Below, in pieces: positions 43,830 to 53,603 of a DNA stretch of 64,000 nt (positions within the stretch are counted from its first letter, which is position 1; each line of letters starts with the position of its first letter). The notes beneath the pieces are model-generated. The model did no database searches. It worked only from the letters and a program-made list of their open reading frames with translations, and was not told the DNA's origin. This stretch comes from Exiguobacterium profundum (GTDB lineage: Bacteria > Bacillota > Bacilli > Exiguobacteriales > Exiguobacteriaceae). The stretch lies in the NCBI RefSeq assembly GCF_025234635.1, contig NZ_JANIEG010000008.1; one strand, given 5' to 3'. The position numbers and the translations under genes were made by a program.

Positions 43830-44783
43830 ATGGCAATGACAGAAGTGAAGGAAAAAAAGAATTGGCTTTCATTTGGGAAAGAGTTATTTCGACGATTTCA
43901 AGAGCATGATGTACAAGACTACGGGGCTACCCTCGCATTCTTTTGGTTTTTATCCATTTTTCCTGGAATCATCTTTATTTTGGCGCTCTTGTCCTTTTTC
44001 GATGTCTCACAAGATTCGTTTCAGAATCAATTGAACGATTTGGCACCCGGGTCCGCAGCTTCCGGGTTTTTAACGGGAATTTTCGAAGCAATCGGCGAAC
44101 CGCGAGGCGGTCTTTTATCGCTCGGTGCGATTTTGGCGATTTGGTCCGCCGCAAAAGGGGTCGACCGTCTCATCACGACCTCCCTTCATGCTTATGGTGA
44201 AGATAATGAACGTAACTTTTTTGTGAAAAAAGGGTTGGCACTCGGATTGACGATTCTCCTTGGAATCGGGATGCTACTGCTGATTCTATCGAACGTATTT
44301 GGTTCTCAAATCATTTCGTTCGTCACTGAGCATTTACCCGTCAATATCACCGGAGCCGAAGAAATGATGATCAACGTGTTTCGATATGTCCTTACGACGG
44401 TTGTCCTCATTTTAACGCTCTCGATTTTTTATAAAGTATCTCCACAACAGCACGTCTTTTGGAAAAGCACTATCCCCGGTGCCATCTTCGGTGTCATCGG
44501 TTGGCAAGTCGTCTCATTCGGTTTCAGCCTATACGTTTCAAACTTTGGGAGTTACGACTCGACTTACGGTTCACTCGGAGGAATCATCGTCACGTTGCTC
44601 TGGTTACAATTAACCGGGATGATTATTTTAATCGGATCTGAAATCAACGCGACATGGATGCGCTTCTTCAAGACACCGAGTGAACAGGAATACGAACGCG
44701 ACTTCAAAAAGAACAAAAAGAAAGCGAAACAAAAGCAAGAGGAAGATAACTTTGACGACATCCCGACGAACACGTACGGATAA
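43830..44783 (+). CDS. YihY/BrkB family membrane protein
   Basis: This 317-residue membrane protein has six membrane segments and the family landmarks DYGATLAFFWFLSIFPG near residue 30, IWSAAKGVDRLI near residue 105 and YGSLGGIIVTLLWLQLTGMIILIGSEINA near residue 265. The family was misnamed ribonuclease BN; its role is unknown. The C-terminal tail is strongly charged. The ATG at 43830 follows CAGGAGGG. Confidence 0.85.
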   Translation: MAMTEVKEKKNWLSFGKELFRRFQEHDVQDYGATLAFFWFLSIFPGIIFILALLSFFDVSQDSFQNQLNDLAPGSAASGFLTGIFEAIGEPRGGLLSLGAILAIWSAAKGVDRLITTSLHAYGEDNERNFFVKKGLALGLTILLGIGMLLLILSNVFGSQIISFVTEHLPVNITGAEEMMINVFRYVLTTVVLILTLSIFYKVSPQQHVFWKSTIPGAIFGVIGWQVVSFGFSLYVSNFGSYDSTYGSLGGIIVTLLWLQLTGMIILIGSEINATWMRFFKTPSEQEYERDFKKNKKKAKQKQEEDNFDDIPTNTYG

Positions 44784-44786
44784 TTC

Positions 44787-44820
44787 AAAAGGAGCACGTT
44801 CAAGGTGAACGCGCTCCTTT
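44787..44820. terminator. Bidirectional terminator
   Basis: AAAGGAGC-x-CGTTCA and TGAACG-x-GCTCCTTT arms around AGG lie between the convergent YihY and carbonic anhydrase genes. Confidence 0.85.
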
Positions 44821-44821
44821 C

Positions 44822-45373
44822 TTATGCTTCAATCGGATCAAGACGTCCCGTCGCCGGGTCAATCACGAATCCGTGTACATTCGTTCCTGGTGGTAACAGT
44901 GGATGGTTATTGATCAGGTTAACAGAATGAACGACGTTCTCTTCAACTGAATCAAATCCATGTAGCCACTGCTCCAAATCCATTCCTGAAGACTTTAGCG
45001 TCTTCAACGTTTGCGGGTCGATTCCACGACGCTCCATCTCTTCGATGACGACAGTCGGTTCAATCGCCGCCATCCCACAATCGTAATGTCCGACAACGAC
45101 AACTTCTTCTGCTCCTAGCGCATAGAGTGCGACCAAAATCGATCGCATGGCCGAACCGAATGGATGCGACAAGACCGCACCCGCATTTTTAATGATTTTA
45201 GCGTCTCCGTTCTTAAGTCCTAGCGCTTGAGGTAATAGTTCCGTCAAACGTGTATCCATACACGTCAAAATGACGATTTTTTTATCCGGGAATTTATCAG
45301 ATACGAACGGTTCGTACTGTTTTTCCTCTACGAAACGTTTATTGAATTCAAGCATTTCTTTTACGACTGACAC
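44822..45373 (-). CDS. Beta-class carbonic anhydrase
   Basis: This 183-residue enzyme interconverts carbon dioxide and bicarbonate. The zinc ligands are visible as CMDTRL (cysteine, with the partner aspartate) and GHYDCGM (histidine and cysteine). The start is GTG at 45373 after GAGGAGG. It lies 18 bp downstream of menA on the same strand and is probably co-transcribed. No functional link with menaquinone is obvious. Confidence 0.9.
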   Translation of the reverse strand: MSVVKEMLEFNKRFVEEKQYEPFVSDKFPDKKIVILTCMDTRLTELLPQALGLKNGDAKIIKNAGAVLSHPFGSAMRSILVALYALGAEEVVVVGHYDCGMAAIEPTVVIEEMERRGIDPQTLKTLKSSGMDLEQWLHGFDSVEENVVHSVNLINNHPLLPPGTNVHGFVIDPATGRLDPIEA

Positions 45374-45391
45374 GTTAACGCCTCCTCTTTT

Positions 45392-46291
45392 TTACAACAC
45401 AAATCTTGAAACGATGAGTCCGACGACCATCCACGCCCCGAACAGCGTATTGACTTTCGCTGTCATCGCCATGGCAGGCATCAACGCGGCCGGTTCTGCC
45501 TTCTGCCAAAACCGTTGAATCGCCCGGATCATGACCGGCACCGTTAAGAGTGACAGCAAGACCCATGGAGTGACGCCATAAAACATGACGGCGACGATGA
45601 TGCCGACTAATGCCGCGATAAAGAACGCTGCCAATACATACACCGCACGTCGATGACCGACCAGACACGCAATCGTTTTTCGGCCATTCTCTTTATCGTT
45701 ATCTAAATCACGGATGTTATTCGCAAGTAAGATCGCCCCTATCAATAAGGCCATCGGGAACGACACGAGTAGCAACTCCGTAGTCACCGTATTGATTTGG
45801 ATAAAGCCGGCAATCCCGATGATGACATATCCCATGAATAGCCCAGCGACAATTTCACCAAACGGCGTATAGGCAATCGGTAGCGGCCCTCCAGTATATA
45901 AGTAGCCGACAAGCATAGACAAGGCGCCGATCCAAAGCAAATGCCAGCTTGTGGATGCCGCAATGTAGAGCCCGAGTAGTGCCGCAATCGTATACATGCC
46001 GAGCGCAATCGCTAATACTTGCTGTGGTGTAAATCCATCACGTACGATGGAGCCTCCGATTCCGATGGACCCCTCATGATCAAGACCACGCTTGTAGTCA
46101 TAATACTCGTTAAATAAGTTCGTCGCGATTTGAATAAGGACAGATGCCACTAACATGGCAAGGAAAAGTCCCCACTTGAGTTCGGTTTGATCGAGGACGA
46201 TGAACGTCCCGAGCAAGACCGGAATAAAGCTTGCGGTCAGGGTATGCGGGCGAATCATTCGCCAATATGCCCCTTTCGATTTCTGTTTCAT
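45392..46291 (-). CDS. menA: 1,4-dihydroxy-2-naphthoate polyprenyltransferase
   Basis: This 299-residue membrane enzyme of the UbiA family attaches the polyprenyl chain to dihydroxynaphthoate to give demethylmenaquinone. The two aspartate-rich motifs that bind Mg and the prenyl diphosphate are NLFNEYYDYKRGLD (near residue 62) and NNIRDLDNDKENGRKT (near residue 190). About eight membrane segments are present. The start ATG at 46291 follows GGGAGG. It is divergent from menF, placing the complete branch from chorismate to demethylmenaquinone in one locus. Confidence 0.93.
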   Translation of the reverse strand: MKQKSKGAYWRMIRPHTLTASFIPVLLGTFIVLDQTELKWGLFLAMLVASVLIQIATNLFNEYYDYKRGLDHEGSIGIGGSIVRDGFTPQQVLAIALGMYTIAALLGLYIAASTSWHLLWIGALSMLVGYLYTGGPLPIAYTPFGEIVAGLFMGYVIIGIAGFIQINTVTTELLLVSFPMALLIGAILLANNIRDLDNDKENGRKTIACLVGHRRAVYVLAAFFIAALVGIIVAVMFYGVTPWVLLSLLTVPVMIRAIQRFWQKAEPAALMPAMAMTAKVNTLFGAWMVVGLIVSRFVL

Positions 46292-46459
46292 TTCGTTCCC
46301 TCCCTTCGTTAGTTTACGTCTCGATGAAAAAATCTGTCAACGCCAGCCCATTATCCTAGATTCTTGATCATTTCCCGAGCATTTCATAGGCAGGTGTATT
46401 GCGAACTCATGATACACTAAAGATTGAGAATTCTATCGGATTGAGGAGGCTTTTCTTTT

Positions 46460-47848
46460 ATGCCAGATACTCAAACACATATAAAACAGCGAATTGAGCA
46501 GGCCCATAAACGGGCTCGAGCTTGGCAACGGCCTGTCCTCGCATCATACACATGGGAAATCTCGGCGTTCGATGCTTTTCAAATCATCCAGAACACCGAT
46601 ACGTCCCATTATTATTTCATGACACCAGACCGGACGCTCGAAATGCTAGGTTGCGGGGATGCACTCGTCTTGAGCGCTTCTGGACCCGAACGATTTCAGC
46701 GACTTCAATACGATTGGAGTCTTCACCGACGAGATGTCGATGCGACAATCCACGCGTTCGCCGGTTTTTCATTCGACACGTTTATGCGACCACAAAAAAG
46801 TATGTGGGATGCCTTTGGGGAGGCATCACTCGTCGTCCCAAAATTTTTATACCGTCGCTATAAAGACCGACACACGTTGACAGTGGCCACTCTCGTCTCT
46901 TCGAAGCAGTCGGTCGAACAGTATTTGATTCAATTGGCAGATCAGTTGGCCCAGTTCAGTTCACTTCGTCCGACGGAAGAAGCGACGCCGTCTTATACAA
47001 AAGTGAAAGATGGGGTCGATCACTTCAAGTCCAGTTTCCAACAGGCTAAACAGTTGATTGAAGAAGAACGAGTTGAAAAAATCGTGATTGCCCGCGAAGA
47101 AATTTATCAGCGTTCCGATGATGCGTTCCCCTTCTCAAAAAGTTTGAAGCATTTAGCAGATCATCAAGAATCTAGTTACATCTATTTGTATCAACCAAAG
47201 CGTGACACTGGTTTCTTTGGGGCGACTCCTGAACGATTGATTCAAAAAGAAGGCATGCAACTGAACACGGCTGCCATCGCCGGGACAATCAAGCGTCCGA
47301 AAACCGAGATCGAGGCAGAAATTGCGAAAGAGAAACTCCTAAACGATTCAAAAAATCGTGAGGAGCATCAAATTGTCGTGAAAGACATCAAGCAGGCGTT
47401 GACACCCTATACTGCACCGATTCAAACACGAGATACTCCGCAAATTTTGGCAAATCGCTCGGTGTTCCATCTACACACCCCAATTCAAGCGACACTCGAA
47501 ACAAATGCTTCCTTGCTGTCACTTGCGGAATCGCTACATCCAACGCCAGCACTCGGCGGCTCTCCGAAGCGGACATCGGTCCGATTGCTTCGTGAAATCG
47601 AGCGATTCGACCGCGGGTGGTACGGGTCTCCGTTTGGTTGGGTAGACAATGAAGGCGACGGCGAGTTTGTCGTGGCAATCCGCTCTGCACTCGTTCAACA
47701 CCAATTCGTCGCACTGTATGCTGGATGTGGGATTGTGAAAGACTCTGCACTCGAGCAAGAGCTCGAAGAAACAGAAATAAAAATGAGTCCAATCAAACAA
47801 GCTTTACAGTTTGATTTACACGATCAAGGAGGCACCCTAGATGAATAA
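46460..47848 (+). CDS. menF: Isochorismate synthase
   Basis: This 462-residue enzyme converts chorismate to isochorismate, the first menaquinone step. The C-terminal two thirds form the chorismate-binding domain with FFGATPERLIQKEG, LNTAAIAGTIKRP and SLHPTPALGGSPKR, plus the Mg-binding glutamates in EIERFDRGWYGSPFGW and ELEETEIKM. The start ATG at 46460 follows TGAGGAGG. It overlaps menD by 8 bp. Confidence 0.94.
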   Translation: MPDTQTHIKQRIEQAHKRARAWQRPVLASYTWEISAFDAFQIIQNTDTSHYYFMTPDRTLEMLGCGDALVLSASGPERFQRLQYDWSLHRRDVDATIHAFAGFSFDTFMRPQKSMWDAFGEASLVVPKFLYRRYKDRHTLTVATLVSSKQSVEQYLIQLADQLAQFSSLRPTEEATPSYTKVKDGVDHFKSSFQQAKQLIEEERVEKIVIAREEIYQRSDDAFPFSKSLKHLADHQESSYIYLYQPKRDTGFFGATPERLIQKEGMQLNTAAIAGTIKRPKTEIEAEIAKEKLLNDSKNREEHQIVVKDIKQALTPYTAPIQTRDTPQILANRSVFHLHTPIQATLETNASLLSLAESLHPTPALGGSPKRTSVRLLREIERFDRGWYGSPFGWVDNEGDGEFVVAIRSALVQHQFVALYAGCGIVKDSALEQELEETEIKMSPIKQALQFDLHDQGGTLDE

Positions 47849-49490
47849 GGTTTTGACCGATTGGGTCGCATCCATGGTAAATCGGCTTGTTGCGTCCGGT
47901 GTAAAAGACGTAGTCATCAGCCCAGGATCCCGCTCGACTCCGCTCGCTGTAGCGGCATATCTTCATCCTCAGATTCGTCATCACATCATCGTCGATGAAC
48001 GATCTGCCGGATTTTTTGCTCTTGGACTGACCCGTACGTCTGAAACAATTCGCCCGGTCGCATTGATTTGCACAAGTGGAACGGCGGCAACAAACTACTA
48101 TTCGGCTGTGACAGAAGCGTTCATATCGCAGTTGCCACTTGTCGTACTGACGACCGACCGTCCCTATGAACTGCGTAATGTCGGGGCTCCACAAGCAATC
48201 AATCAAGTCCGCCTCTACGGGGAACAAGTGAAGACAAGCGTTGATTTGCCCGTTCCAGAGGAGGCGACGTTATCGTTTATGCAACAAACGATTACCCGTT
48301 TCACGAATCTGTCGATGCAAGCACCGATGGGACCCGTTCATTTGAATGTGCCGTTCCGAGAACCACTGCTTCCGGATATCGAGTCATTGAAACAGATATT
48401 GAAGGCTGACCCTGTCTTGCCAGAACGACAGCGTATCCGGCCGACACAGGCGGATAAAGACATTTTCTCAGAACGGACGAGTCACAAACAACTCGCCTTC
48501 GTCGTCGGACCTTACACCCCGACATCTTGGCAGAAATCCATCGTTGAATTTGCTTCCGAGCGACAGATCCCGATTTTCGCCGATCCTCTCAGCGGCATGC
48601 GACGTTTCGACGGCGTCTTGACCAACTATGACACGTGGCTCGCAAGTGAGCATCGGACCGATTGGCTACCCGAGGTGTTCATCCGTGTCGGGGCTGCACC
48701 TGTTTCGAAACGATTCAATCAATGGATGGCCATGGCGGACCAACTCGTCATCGATGAACCGGGATCTTATCGCGACCCAAGTAGTCGTGCCACGATCTGT
48801 TACGGCGACGCACTCGATTTTCTACCGCTCATCGCATCCGTAAACGAACCTCGATACCTTGAACGTTTACGCTTTTTTGAAGAGGTTGCCGAGTCTGCAA
48901 AATCGTCACTTCAAGGTGAAGCGGAATTGACGAAACGATTGCTTGATACATCAATCGAGCGTCTATTCGTCAGTAATAGCATGCCGATTCGAGATGTAGA
49001 TACATCACTGTCTGCTGGCACGAACATCCACGTTCTCGCCAATCGAGGCGCAAACGGAATTGATGGTGTGTTATCCACTGCACTCGGAAGCAGTTATGAT
49101 ACGTCTCACGGCGCTCTATTGATCGGTGATTTAGCGTTCTATCACGATAGCAACGCCTTGCAACTGTTAAAGCATCATCCTGGAAAATTTTCCGTCGTGA
49201 TTGCTAACAATAACGGTGGAGGGATATTTTCCTTCCTCCCGCAGGCTTCTGTCGACACACAGTTGTTCGAAGATCTGTTCGGCACACCGCTTGATTTAAA
49301 TATCCGTGGATTCGCTGACACATATGGCTTATCGTATCGTCTAATTGAACGACCGGATGAAATTCAAGAAGCGATTGAAGATGGCGTTCATTTAATCGAA
49401 TTCCCATCGAATCGTGAGGAAAATGTGACGATCCATCGAGGTTGGACACAATCTGTCTGCGCTCGCCTCATCACGGAGAACGAATCATGA
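47841..49490 (+). CDS. menD: SEPHCHC synthase
   Basis: This 549-residue thiamine-diphosphate enzyme condenses isochorismate with 2-oxoglutarate. The N-terminal domain has SPGSRSTPLAVAA and the conserved glutamate in VDERSAGFFALGL; the C-terminal domain has LIGDLAFYHD and ANNNGGGIFSFLP, the cofactor motif with GD and NN. It starts inside the end of menF, and menH begins in its stop codon, so the three are translationally coupled. Confidence 0.94.
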   Translation: MNKVLTDWVASMVNRLVASGVKDVVISPGSRSTPLAVAAYLHPQIRHHIIVDERSAGFFALGLTRTSETIRPVALICTSGTAATNYYSAVTEAFISQLPLVVLTTDRPYELRNVGAPQAINQVRLYGEQVKTSVDLPVPEEATLSFMQQTITRFTNLSMQAPMGPVHLNVPFREPLLPDIESLKQILKADPVLPERQRIRPTQADKDIFSERTSHKQLAFVVGPYTPTSWQKSIVEFASERQIPIFADPLSGMRRFDGVLTNYDTWLASEHRTDWLPEVFIRVGAAPVSKRFNQWMAMADQLVIDEPGSYRDPSSRATICYGDALDFLPLIASVNEPRYLERLRFFEEVAESAKSSLQGEAELTKRLLDTSIERLFVSNSMPIRDVDTSLSAGTNIHVLANRGANGIDGVLSTALGSSYDTSHGALLIGDLAFYHDSNALQLLKHHPGKFSVVIANNNGGGIFSFLPQASVDTQLFEDLFGTPLDLNIRGFADTYGLSYRLIERPDEIQEAIEDGVHLIEFPSNREENVTIHRGWTQSVCARLITENES

Positions 49491-50266
49491 ACATCGATTT
49501 ACGTGGCGTACGTTATGAAGTGATTCATCGCGGTGAGGGAAAACCGGTATTATTTTTACACGGATTCACCGGAAACGCCCATTGGGTCGATTCGCTCCCT
49601 GCATTACCGATTCGTCTTGTGTCACCGTCGCTCCTCCAACACGGCGCAACGGAGCGCCCTTCAGTCAATCGTTCGACAATGAGTCAGCAAGTTAAAGATT
49701 TGTCCCGCTTACTGGATACGGACGACCGACCTTGGACAGTCGTCGGCTATTCACTCGGTGGGAGAATCGCATTGACACTCGCCGCATGCGACGAGCGTGT
49801 CGAACACGTCATCGGGATCAGCACGACCCCCGGTCTGCTCACTTCTAAGGAACGAGCCGCACGCCGCCGCCAAGATGCAGAATTGGCTCACTTGATTGAA
49901 ACCAAGGGTATCGCTGCATTCGTGAATCGTTGGGAGAACCTTCCGCTTTGGCGACAGACGGAAGACATGAAACGTTCACTCCGAAAAGATCGGCTCGCCC
50001 AACACCCGAATGCCCTCGCAAACAGTTTGCGGTCAATCGGTACGGGACATATGCCGTCCTTATGGGGCACATTGCAGCGTCTCCCCCGTACCGACTTGAT
50101 TGTCGGGTCAGACGATCTCAAGTTCAAAGCCATCGCAAGACACATGCAGGAAGAGCGACCAGATATTAAAATCTATGAAATTTCAAACGCAGGGCATGCT
50201 CCTCATATCGAGAATGCATCAGAGTTTGGTACAATAATAAAGAAATTGATTTTAGGGGGTATTTAA
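49487..50266 (+). CDS. menH: SHCHC synthase
   Basis: This 259-residue alpha/beta hydrolase removes pyruvate from the MenD product. The oxyanion region is LFLHGFTGNA, the nucleophile serine is in VGYSLGGRIAL, and the catalytic histidine in NAGHAPHIEN. The ATG at 49487 overlaps the menD stop codon as ATGA. Confidence 0.9.
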   Translation: MNIDLRGVRYEVIHRGEGKPVLFLHGFTGNAHWVDSLPALPIRLVSPSLLQHGATERPSVNRSTMSQQVKDLSRLLDTDDRPWTVVGYSLGGRIALTLAACDERVEHVIGISTTPGLLTSKERAARRRQDAELAHLIETKGIAAFVNRWENLPLWRQTEDMKRSLRKDRLAQHPNALANSLRSIGTGHMPSLWGTLQRLPRTDLIVGSDDLKFKAIARHMQEERPDIKIYEISNAGHAPHIENASEFGTIIKKLILGGI

Positions 50267-50267
50267 A

Positions 50268-51092
50268 ATGGAATCAGTAGCGAACTGGACATCGGTCCGG
50301 ACGTATGAAGACATTAAATATGAAACGTGGAACGGGATTGCCAAAATCACCATCAACCGTCCCGAAGTGCGCAATGCATTCCGTCCGTTGACGGTCAATG
50401 AATTGATTGATGCATTCGCTCGCGCGCGCGACGATAAAGAAGTCGGCGTCATCATCTTGACAGGTGAAGGCGAAAAGGCATTCTGTTCAGGTGGGGACCA
50501 AAAAGTTCGTGGACATGGCGGCTATGTCGGGGAAGATGAAATCCCACGCTTGAACGTCCTCGACCTTCAGCGCTTGATTCGTGTCATTCCAAAACCGGTC
50601 ATCGCCATGGTCGCAGGTTTCGCAATCGGCGGAGGACACGTTCTTCATGTCGTCTGTGACTTGACGATTGCAGCGGACAATGCTCGCTTCGGACAAACAG
50701 GTCCTAAAGTCGGTTCGTTCGATGCAGGATACGGTTCTGGATACTTGGCACGGATCATCGGCCATAAGAAAGCTCGTGAAATCTGGTACCTTTGCCGTCA
50801 ATACGATGCACAAGAAGCACTCGACATGGGACTCGTCAACACGGTGGTCCCACTCGATCAACTCGAAGCAGAAACGATCAAGTGGTGCCAAGAAATCTTA
50901 CAACACTCACCTACAGCGCTTCGCTTCTTGAAAGCAGCAATGAACGCAGATACAGATGGTCTTGCCGGACTTCAGCAACTCGCTGGAGACGCAACGCTTC
51001 TCTACTACACGACAGATGAAGCAAAAGAAGGACGCGATGCGTTCAAAGAAAAACGTGACCCTGACTTCGGTCAATTCCCACGTTTCCCTTAA
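50268..51092 (+). CDS. menB: 1,4-dihydroxy-2-naphthoyl-CoA synthase
   Basis: This 274-residue crotonase-family enzyme closes the second ring of menaquinone. The sequence shows the oxyanion-hole segment FCSGGDQKVRG, the bicarbonate and glycine motif AGFAIGGGHVLH, and the tyrosine/aspartate region SFDAGYGSGYLARIIG typical of MenB. The start ATG at 50268, with AGGGGGT before it, follows the menH stop by one base. A terminator-like hairpin after it separates it from menE. Confidence 0.95.
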   Translation: MESVANWTSVRTYEDIKYETWNGIAKITINRPEVRNAFRPLTVNELIDAFARARDDKEVGVIILTGEGEKAFCSGGDQKVRGHGGYVGEDEIPRLNVLDLQRLIRVIPKPVIAMVAGFAIGGGHVLHVVCDLTIAADNARFGQTGPKVGSFDAGYGSGYLARIIGHKKAREIWYLCRQYDAQEALDMGLVNTVVPLDQLEAETIKWCQEILQHSPTALRFLKAAMNADTDGLAGLQQLAGDATLLYYTTDEAKEGRDAFKEKRDPDFGQFPRFP

Positions 51093-51100
51093 TTGTTGAG

Positions 51101-51128
51101 AGAGTAGCGATTTCGCTACTCTTTTTTT
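51101..51128 (+). terminator. Internal terminator between menB and menE
   Basis: AGAGTAGCG and CGCTACTCT arms around ATTT, followed by seven T. It lies inside the men cluster, so it may lower expression of menE and menC relative to menFDHB. Confidence 0.85.
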
Positions 51129-51141
51129 GGAGGTGACAGCT

Positions 51142-52500
51142 ATGTATGAATGGATTCGGAAACACCCAGCGTCACATCTCGCCCTTGTGACAGCTGACGA
51201 TCGATTGACATGGGCAATGCTACGCACGGAAAGCCTTCAACTTGCCCAGTTCATCCATGAACAGACACCCACTGCCAAACGAATTGGCATATTCGCTAAA
51301 AACAGCAAAGACTATGTCATTGCCGTTCATGCAGTACATCTGCTCGGAAAAGTGCTTGTTCCGTTGAATACACGGCTGACCGAAGAGGAAGTGCGTACTC
51401 AGCTACAAACAGCAAAAGTGGACCTCCTTCTCGTTGACGTAGAAATCGATTTGTCTATCACCCAACTCCTGATCACACGCCGGACCACTTCATGTTTCAC
51501 CGTGACCCATGAGTGGAATGAAGATGAAACCATGTCTCTCATGTTTACGTCCGGAACGACGGGTCGAGCCAAAGCGGTGCAACAGACGTACGGGAATCAC
51601 CTCGCTAGTGCCCGAGCCGCTGAAGCGCATTTAGACTATCGTCCATCAGACCGGATGCTCGCGGTGACCCCGCTCTTTCACATGAGTGGACTGTCTCAAG
51701 TGTATCGGAGTGCCATCATCGGTTCGACGCTCTATGTCGAGCCACGATTCGATGTCGATCGAACACTTCACGTCATCGAGACAGAAGGCATCACCCAGCT
51801 ATCACTCGTCTCAATTATGCTGCAACGATTGCTCGATGCTGGCCTGAAAAAGCACCGACTTCGCACGTTACTCGTCGGAGGCGGACCCGTCCCGCGCTCA
51901 TTACTAGAAGAAGCAGAACGACGCAAGTTACCGATTGCTCAGACATACGGGATGACCGAGACGTGTTCTCAAGTCGCCACGCTGCTCCCGAGCGAAGCGC
52001 TCTCGCATATCGGTTCGAGTGGTCAGGCAATCGCCCCAACAAGTATTCGAATTAATTCAGACGGAGAAATCGAAGTAAAGGGACCAACTGTGACGAAGGG
52101 ATACTTCGAACAACCTGAATCAGATGCTTGGACACCCGATGGTTATTGGCGAACGGGTGACCTCGGCACGATGAGGGATGGCTATTTATATGTACACGAT
52201 CGCCGAACCGACCTTATTCTTTCAGGTGGTGAAAATGTTTATCCGGCTGAAATCGAAGCCGCCATGTTACGCTGTGCCGGTGTTCAAGACGTCGGCGTCA
52301 CGAAACAGTCGCATCCGACTTGGGGAGAAGTCCCGATCGCCTTCGTCGTCGGCTCCTATGATCCAGCCGAGATGCAGCATGTTCTCGACTCACAGTTGGC
52401 TAAATATAAGCACCCGATCGCCATCCACTACGCACCGAATTTACCACGAAACGCGAACGGAAAATTAATGCGCCATCGCTTAAAGGAGCTACTGTCATGA
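51142..52500 (+). CDS. menE: o-Succinylbenzoate-CoA ligase
   Basis: This 452-residue acyl-CoA synthetase activates o-succinylbenzoate with ATP and CoA. The adenylate-forming motifs are MFTSGTTGRAKAV (A3 loop), YGMTETCSQ, TGDLGTMRDG (hinge aspartate) and the C-terminal lysine in NANGKLMRH. The ATG at 51142 follows TTGGAGGTG, which overlaps the T tract of the terminator upstream. It overlaps menC by 4 bp. Confidence 0.92.
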   Translation: MYEWIRKHPASHLALVTADDRLTWAMLRTESLQLAQFIHEQTPTAKRIGIFAKNSKDYVIAVHAVHLLGKVLVPLNTRLTEEEVRTQLQTAKVDLLLVDVEIDLSITQLLITRRTTSCFTVTHEWNEDETMSLMFTSGTTGRAKAVQQTYGNHLASARAAEAHLDYRPSDRMLAVTPLFHMSGLSQVYRSAIIGSTLYVEPRFDVDRTLHVIETEGITQLSLVSIMLQRLLDAGLKKHRLRTLLVGGGPVPRSLLEEAERRKLPIAQTYGMTETCSQVATLLPSEALSHIGSSGQAIAPTSIRINSDGEIEVKGPTVTKGYFEQPESDAWTPDGYWRTGDLGTMRDGYLYVHDRRTDLILSGGENVYPAEIEAAMLRCAGVQDVGVTKQSHPTWGEVPIAFVVGSYDPAEMQHVLDSQLAKYKHPIAIHYAPNLPRNANGKLMRHRLKELLS

Positions 52501-53567
52501 TCAAACGTGCTGAGCTTTCCATCGTCCCTTTGACGTTTAAACACCCGATTGTGACGGCACACGCCGTCTTATCTGTCCGAAGAACGCTTATCCTCCGTCT
52601 AGAGACCGTAGACGGTGTCATCGGATACGGAGAAGGTGCCGCTTTCGAAACACCTTGGTATACGGAAGAAACGACCCAATCCATGATCGATACGTCTAAA
52701 CTAATTCTCAATTTACTGAAAGGGATGACGGTCACAACGGACGTGTTTCCGAACTTGGTCTCGTCCATCATCGGTCAGCACATGGCAAAGGCGATGTGGG
52801 AAAGTGCACTCTGGGAGATTGAAGCAACGCGCGCGAACAAATCACTCAAGTCATTCATGAGCGCCGGAGATTCCGTTTCCTGCGGACGAACAATCGGGAT
52901 TGGGTTACTGAATCAAACGATGAAATCCATCGAGACGGCATTAGCTGACGGATTCGAACGCATCAAATTAAAGGCATCTCCTAATGAACTGGTTCCTGCC
53001 CTACGTGAGATTCGCGCGGTCTTCTCTGACGCGCCTCTCATGATTGATTTAAACGGAAGTGCGTCCGATCAACCGATGGAATGGTTCGAACAACTCGATG
53101 CCCATCGGTTATTGATGATCGAACAACCGTACCCAAGCCGACAATTCACAAAATCAGCGGCTCTCCAAGCAAAACTCACGACCCCCATTTGTCTCGACGA
53201 ATCCATCACGTCTTATGACGACGTGGATACGATGGCACAACTCGGTGCGGGGAAGATTGTTAACATTAAACCCGCACGTGTCGGTGGGCTTAGCGAGGCG
53301 CTCCACATTCGAAAACACGGAACGCCATACTGGGTCGGTGGCATGTATGAATCCGGTATCGGAAGATATCATACACTCTTGTTTGCTTCGTTAAGCGGCG
53401 CGAGCTTCCCCGCGGACATGTCAGGCACGAGCGCTTATTTCGAGCAAGATTTACTCGATACCCCGCTTGAAGTGGAGAATGGAAAATTGACTCTTCCGGA
53501 TTCCGTACAACCAGATTGGAATGTGATTGAACGGTTACGCGAAGAAGTGATTACATTGCAAACATGA
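52497..53567 (+). CDS. menC: o-Succinylbenzoate synthase
   Basis: This 356-residue member of the enolase superfamily dehydrates the MenH product to o-succinylbenzoate. The barrel has the acid-base lysine in RIKLKAS, metal ligands in MIDLNGSAS, MIEQPY and CLDESITS, and the second lysine in GKIVNIKPARVGG. It starts in the stop codon of menE. Although it acts before MenE, it is last in the operon, as in other Bacilli. Confidence 0.93.
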   Translation: MIKRAELSIVPLTFKHPIVTAHAVLSVRRTLILRLETVDGVIGYGEGAAFETPWYTEETTQSMIDTSKLILNLLKGMTVTTDVFPNLVSSIIGQHMAKAMWESALWEIEATRANKSLKSFMSAGDSVSCGRTIGIGLLNQTMKSIETALADGFERIKLKASPNELVPALREIRAVFSDAPLMIDLNGSASDQPMEWFEQLDAHRLLMIEQPYPSRQFTKSAALQAKLTTPICLDESITSYDDVDTMAQLGAGKIVNIKPARVGGLSEALHIRKHGTPYWVGGMYESGIGRYHTLLFASLSGASFPADMSGTSAYFEQDLLDTPLEVENGKLTLPDSVQPDWNVIERLREEVITLQT

Positions 53568-53600
53568 AAAAGGTGCGGTTCACGAGAACCACACCTTTTT
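53567..53600. terminator. Bidirectional terminator after menC
   Basis: AAAAAGGTG-x-GGTTC pairs with GAACC-x-CACCTTTTT around an ACGA loop, between convergent menC and map. Confidence 0.88.
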
Positions 53601-53603
53601 ACG

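Noticed and set aside
49442..49486. Extended N-terminus of MenH
   Set aside because: The upstream in-frame start lies inside menD with no ribosome site; the ATGA overlap at 49487 is the typical coupled start.
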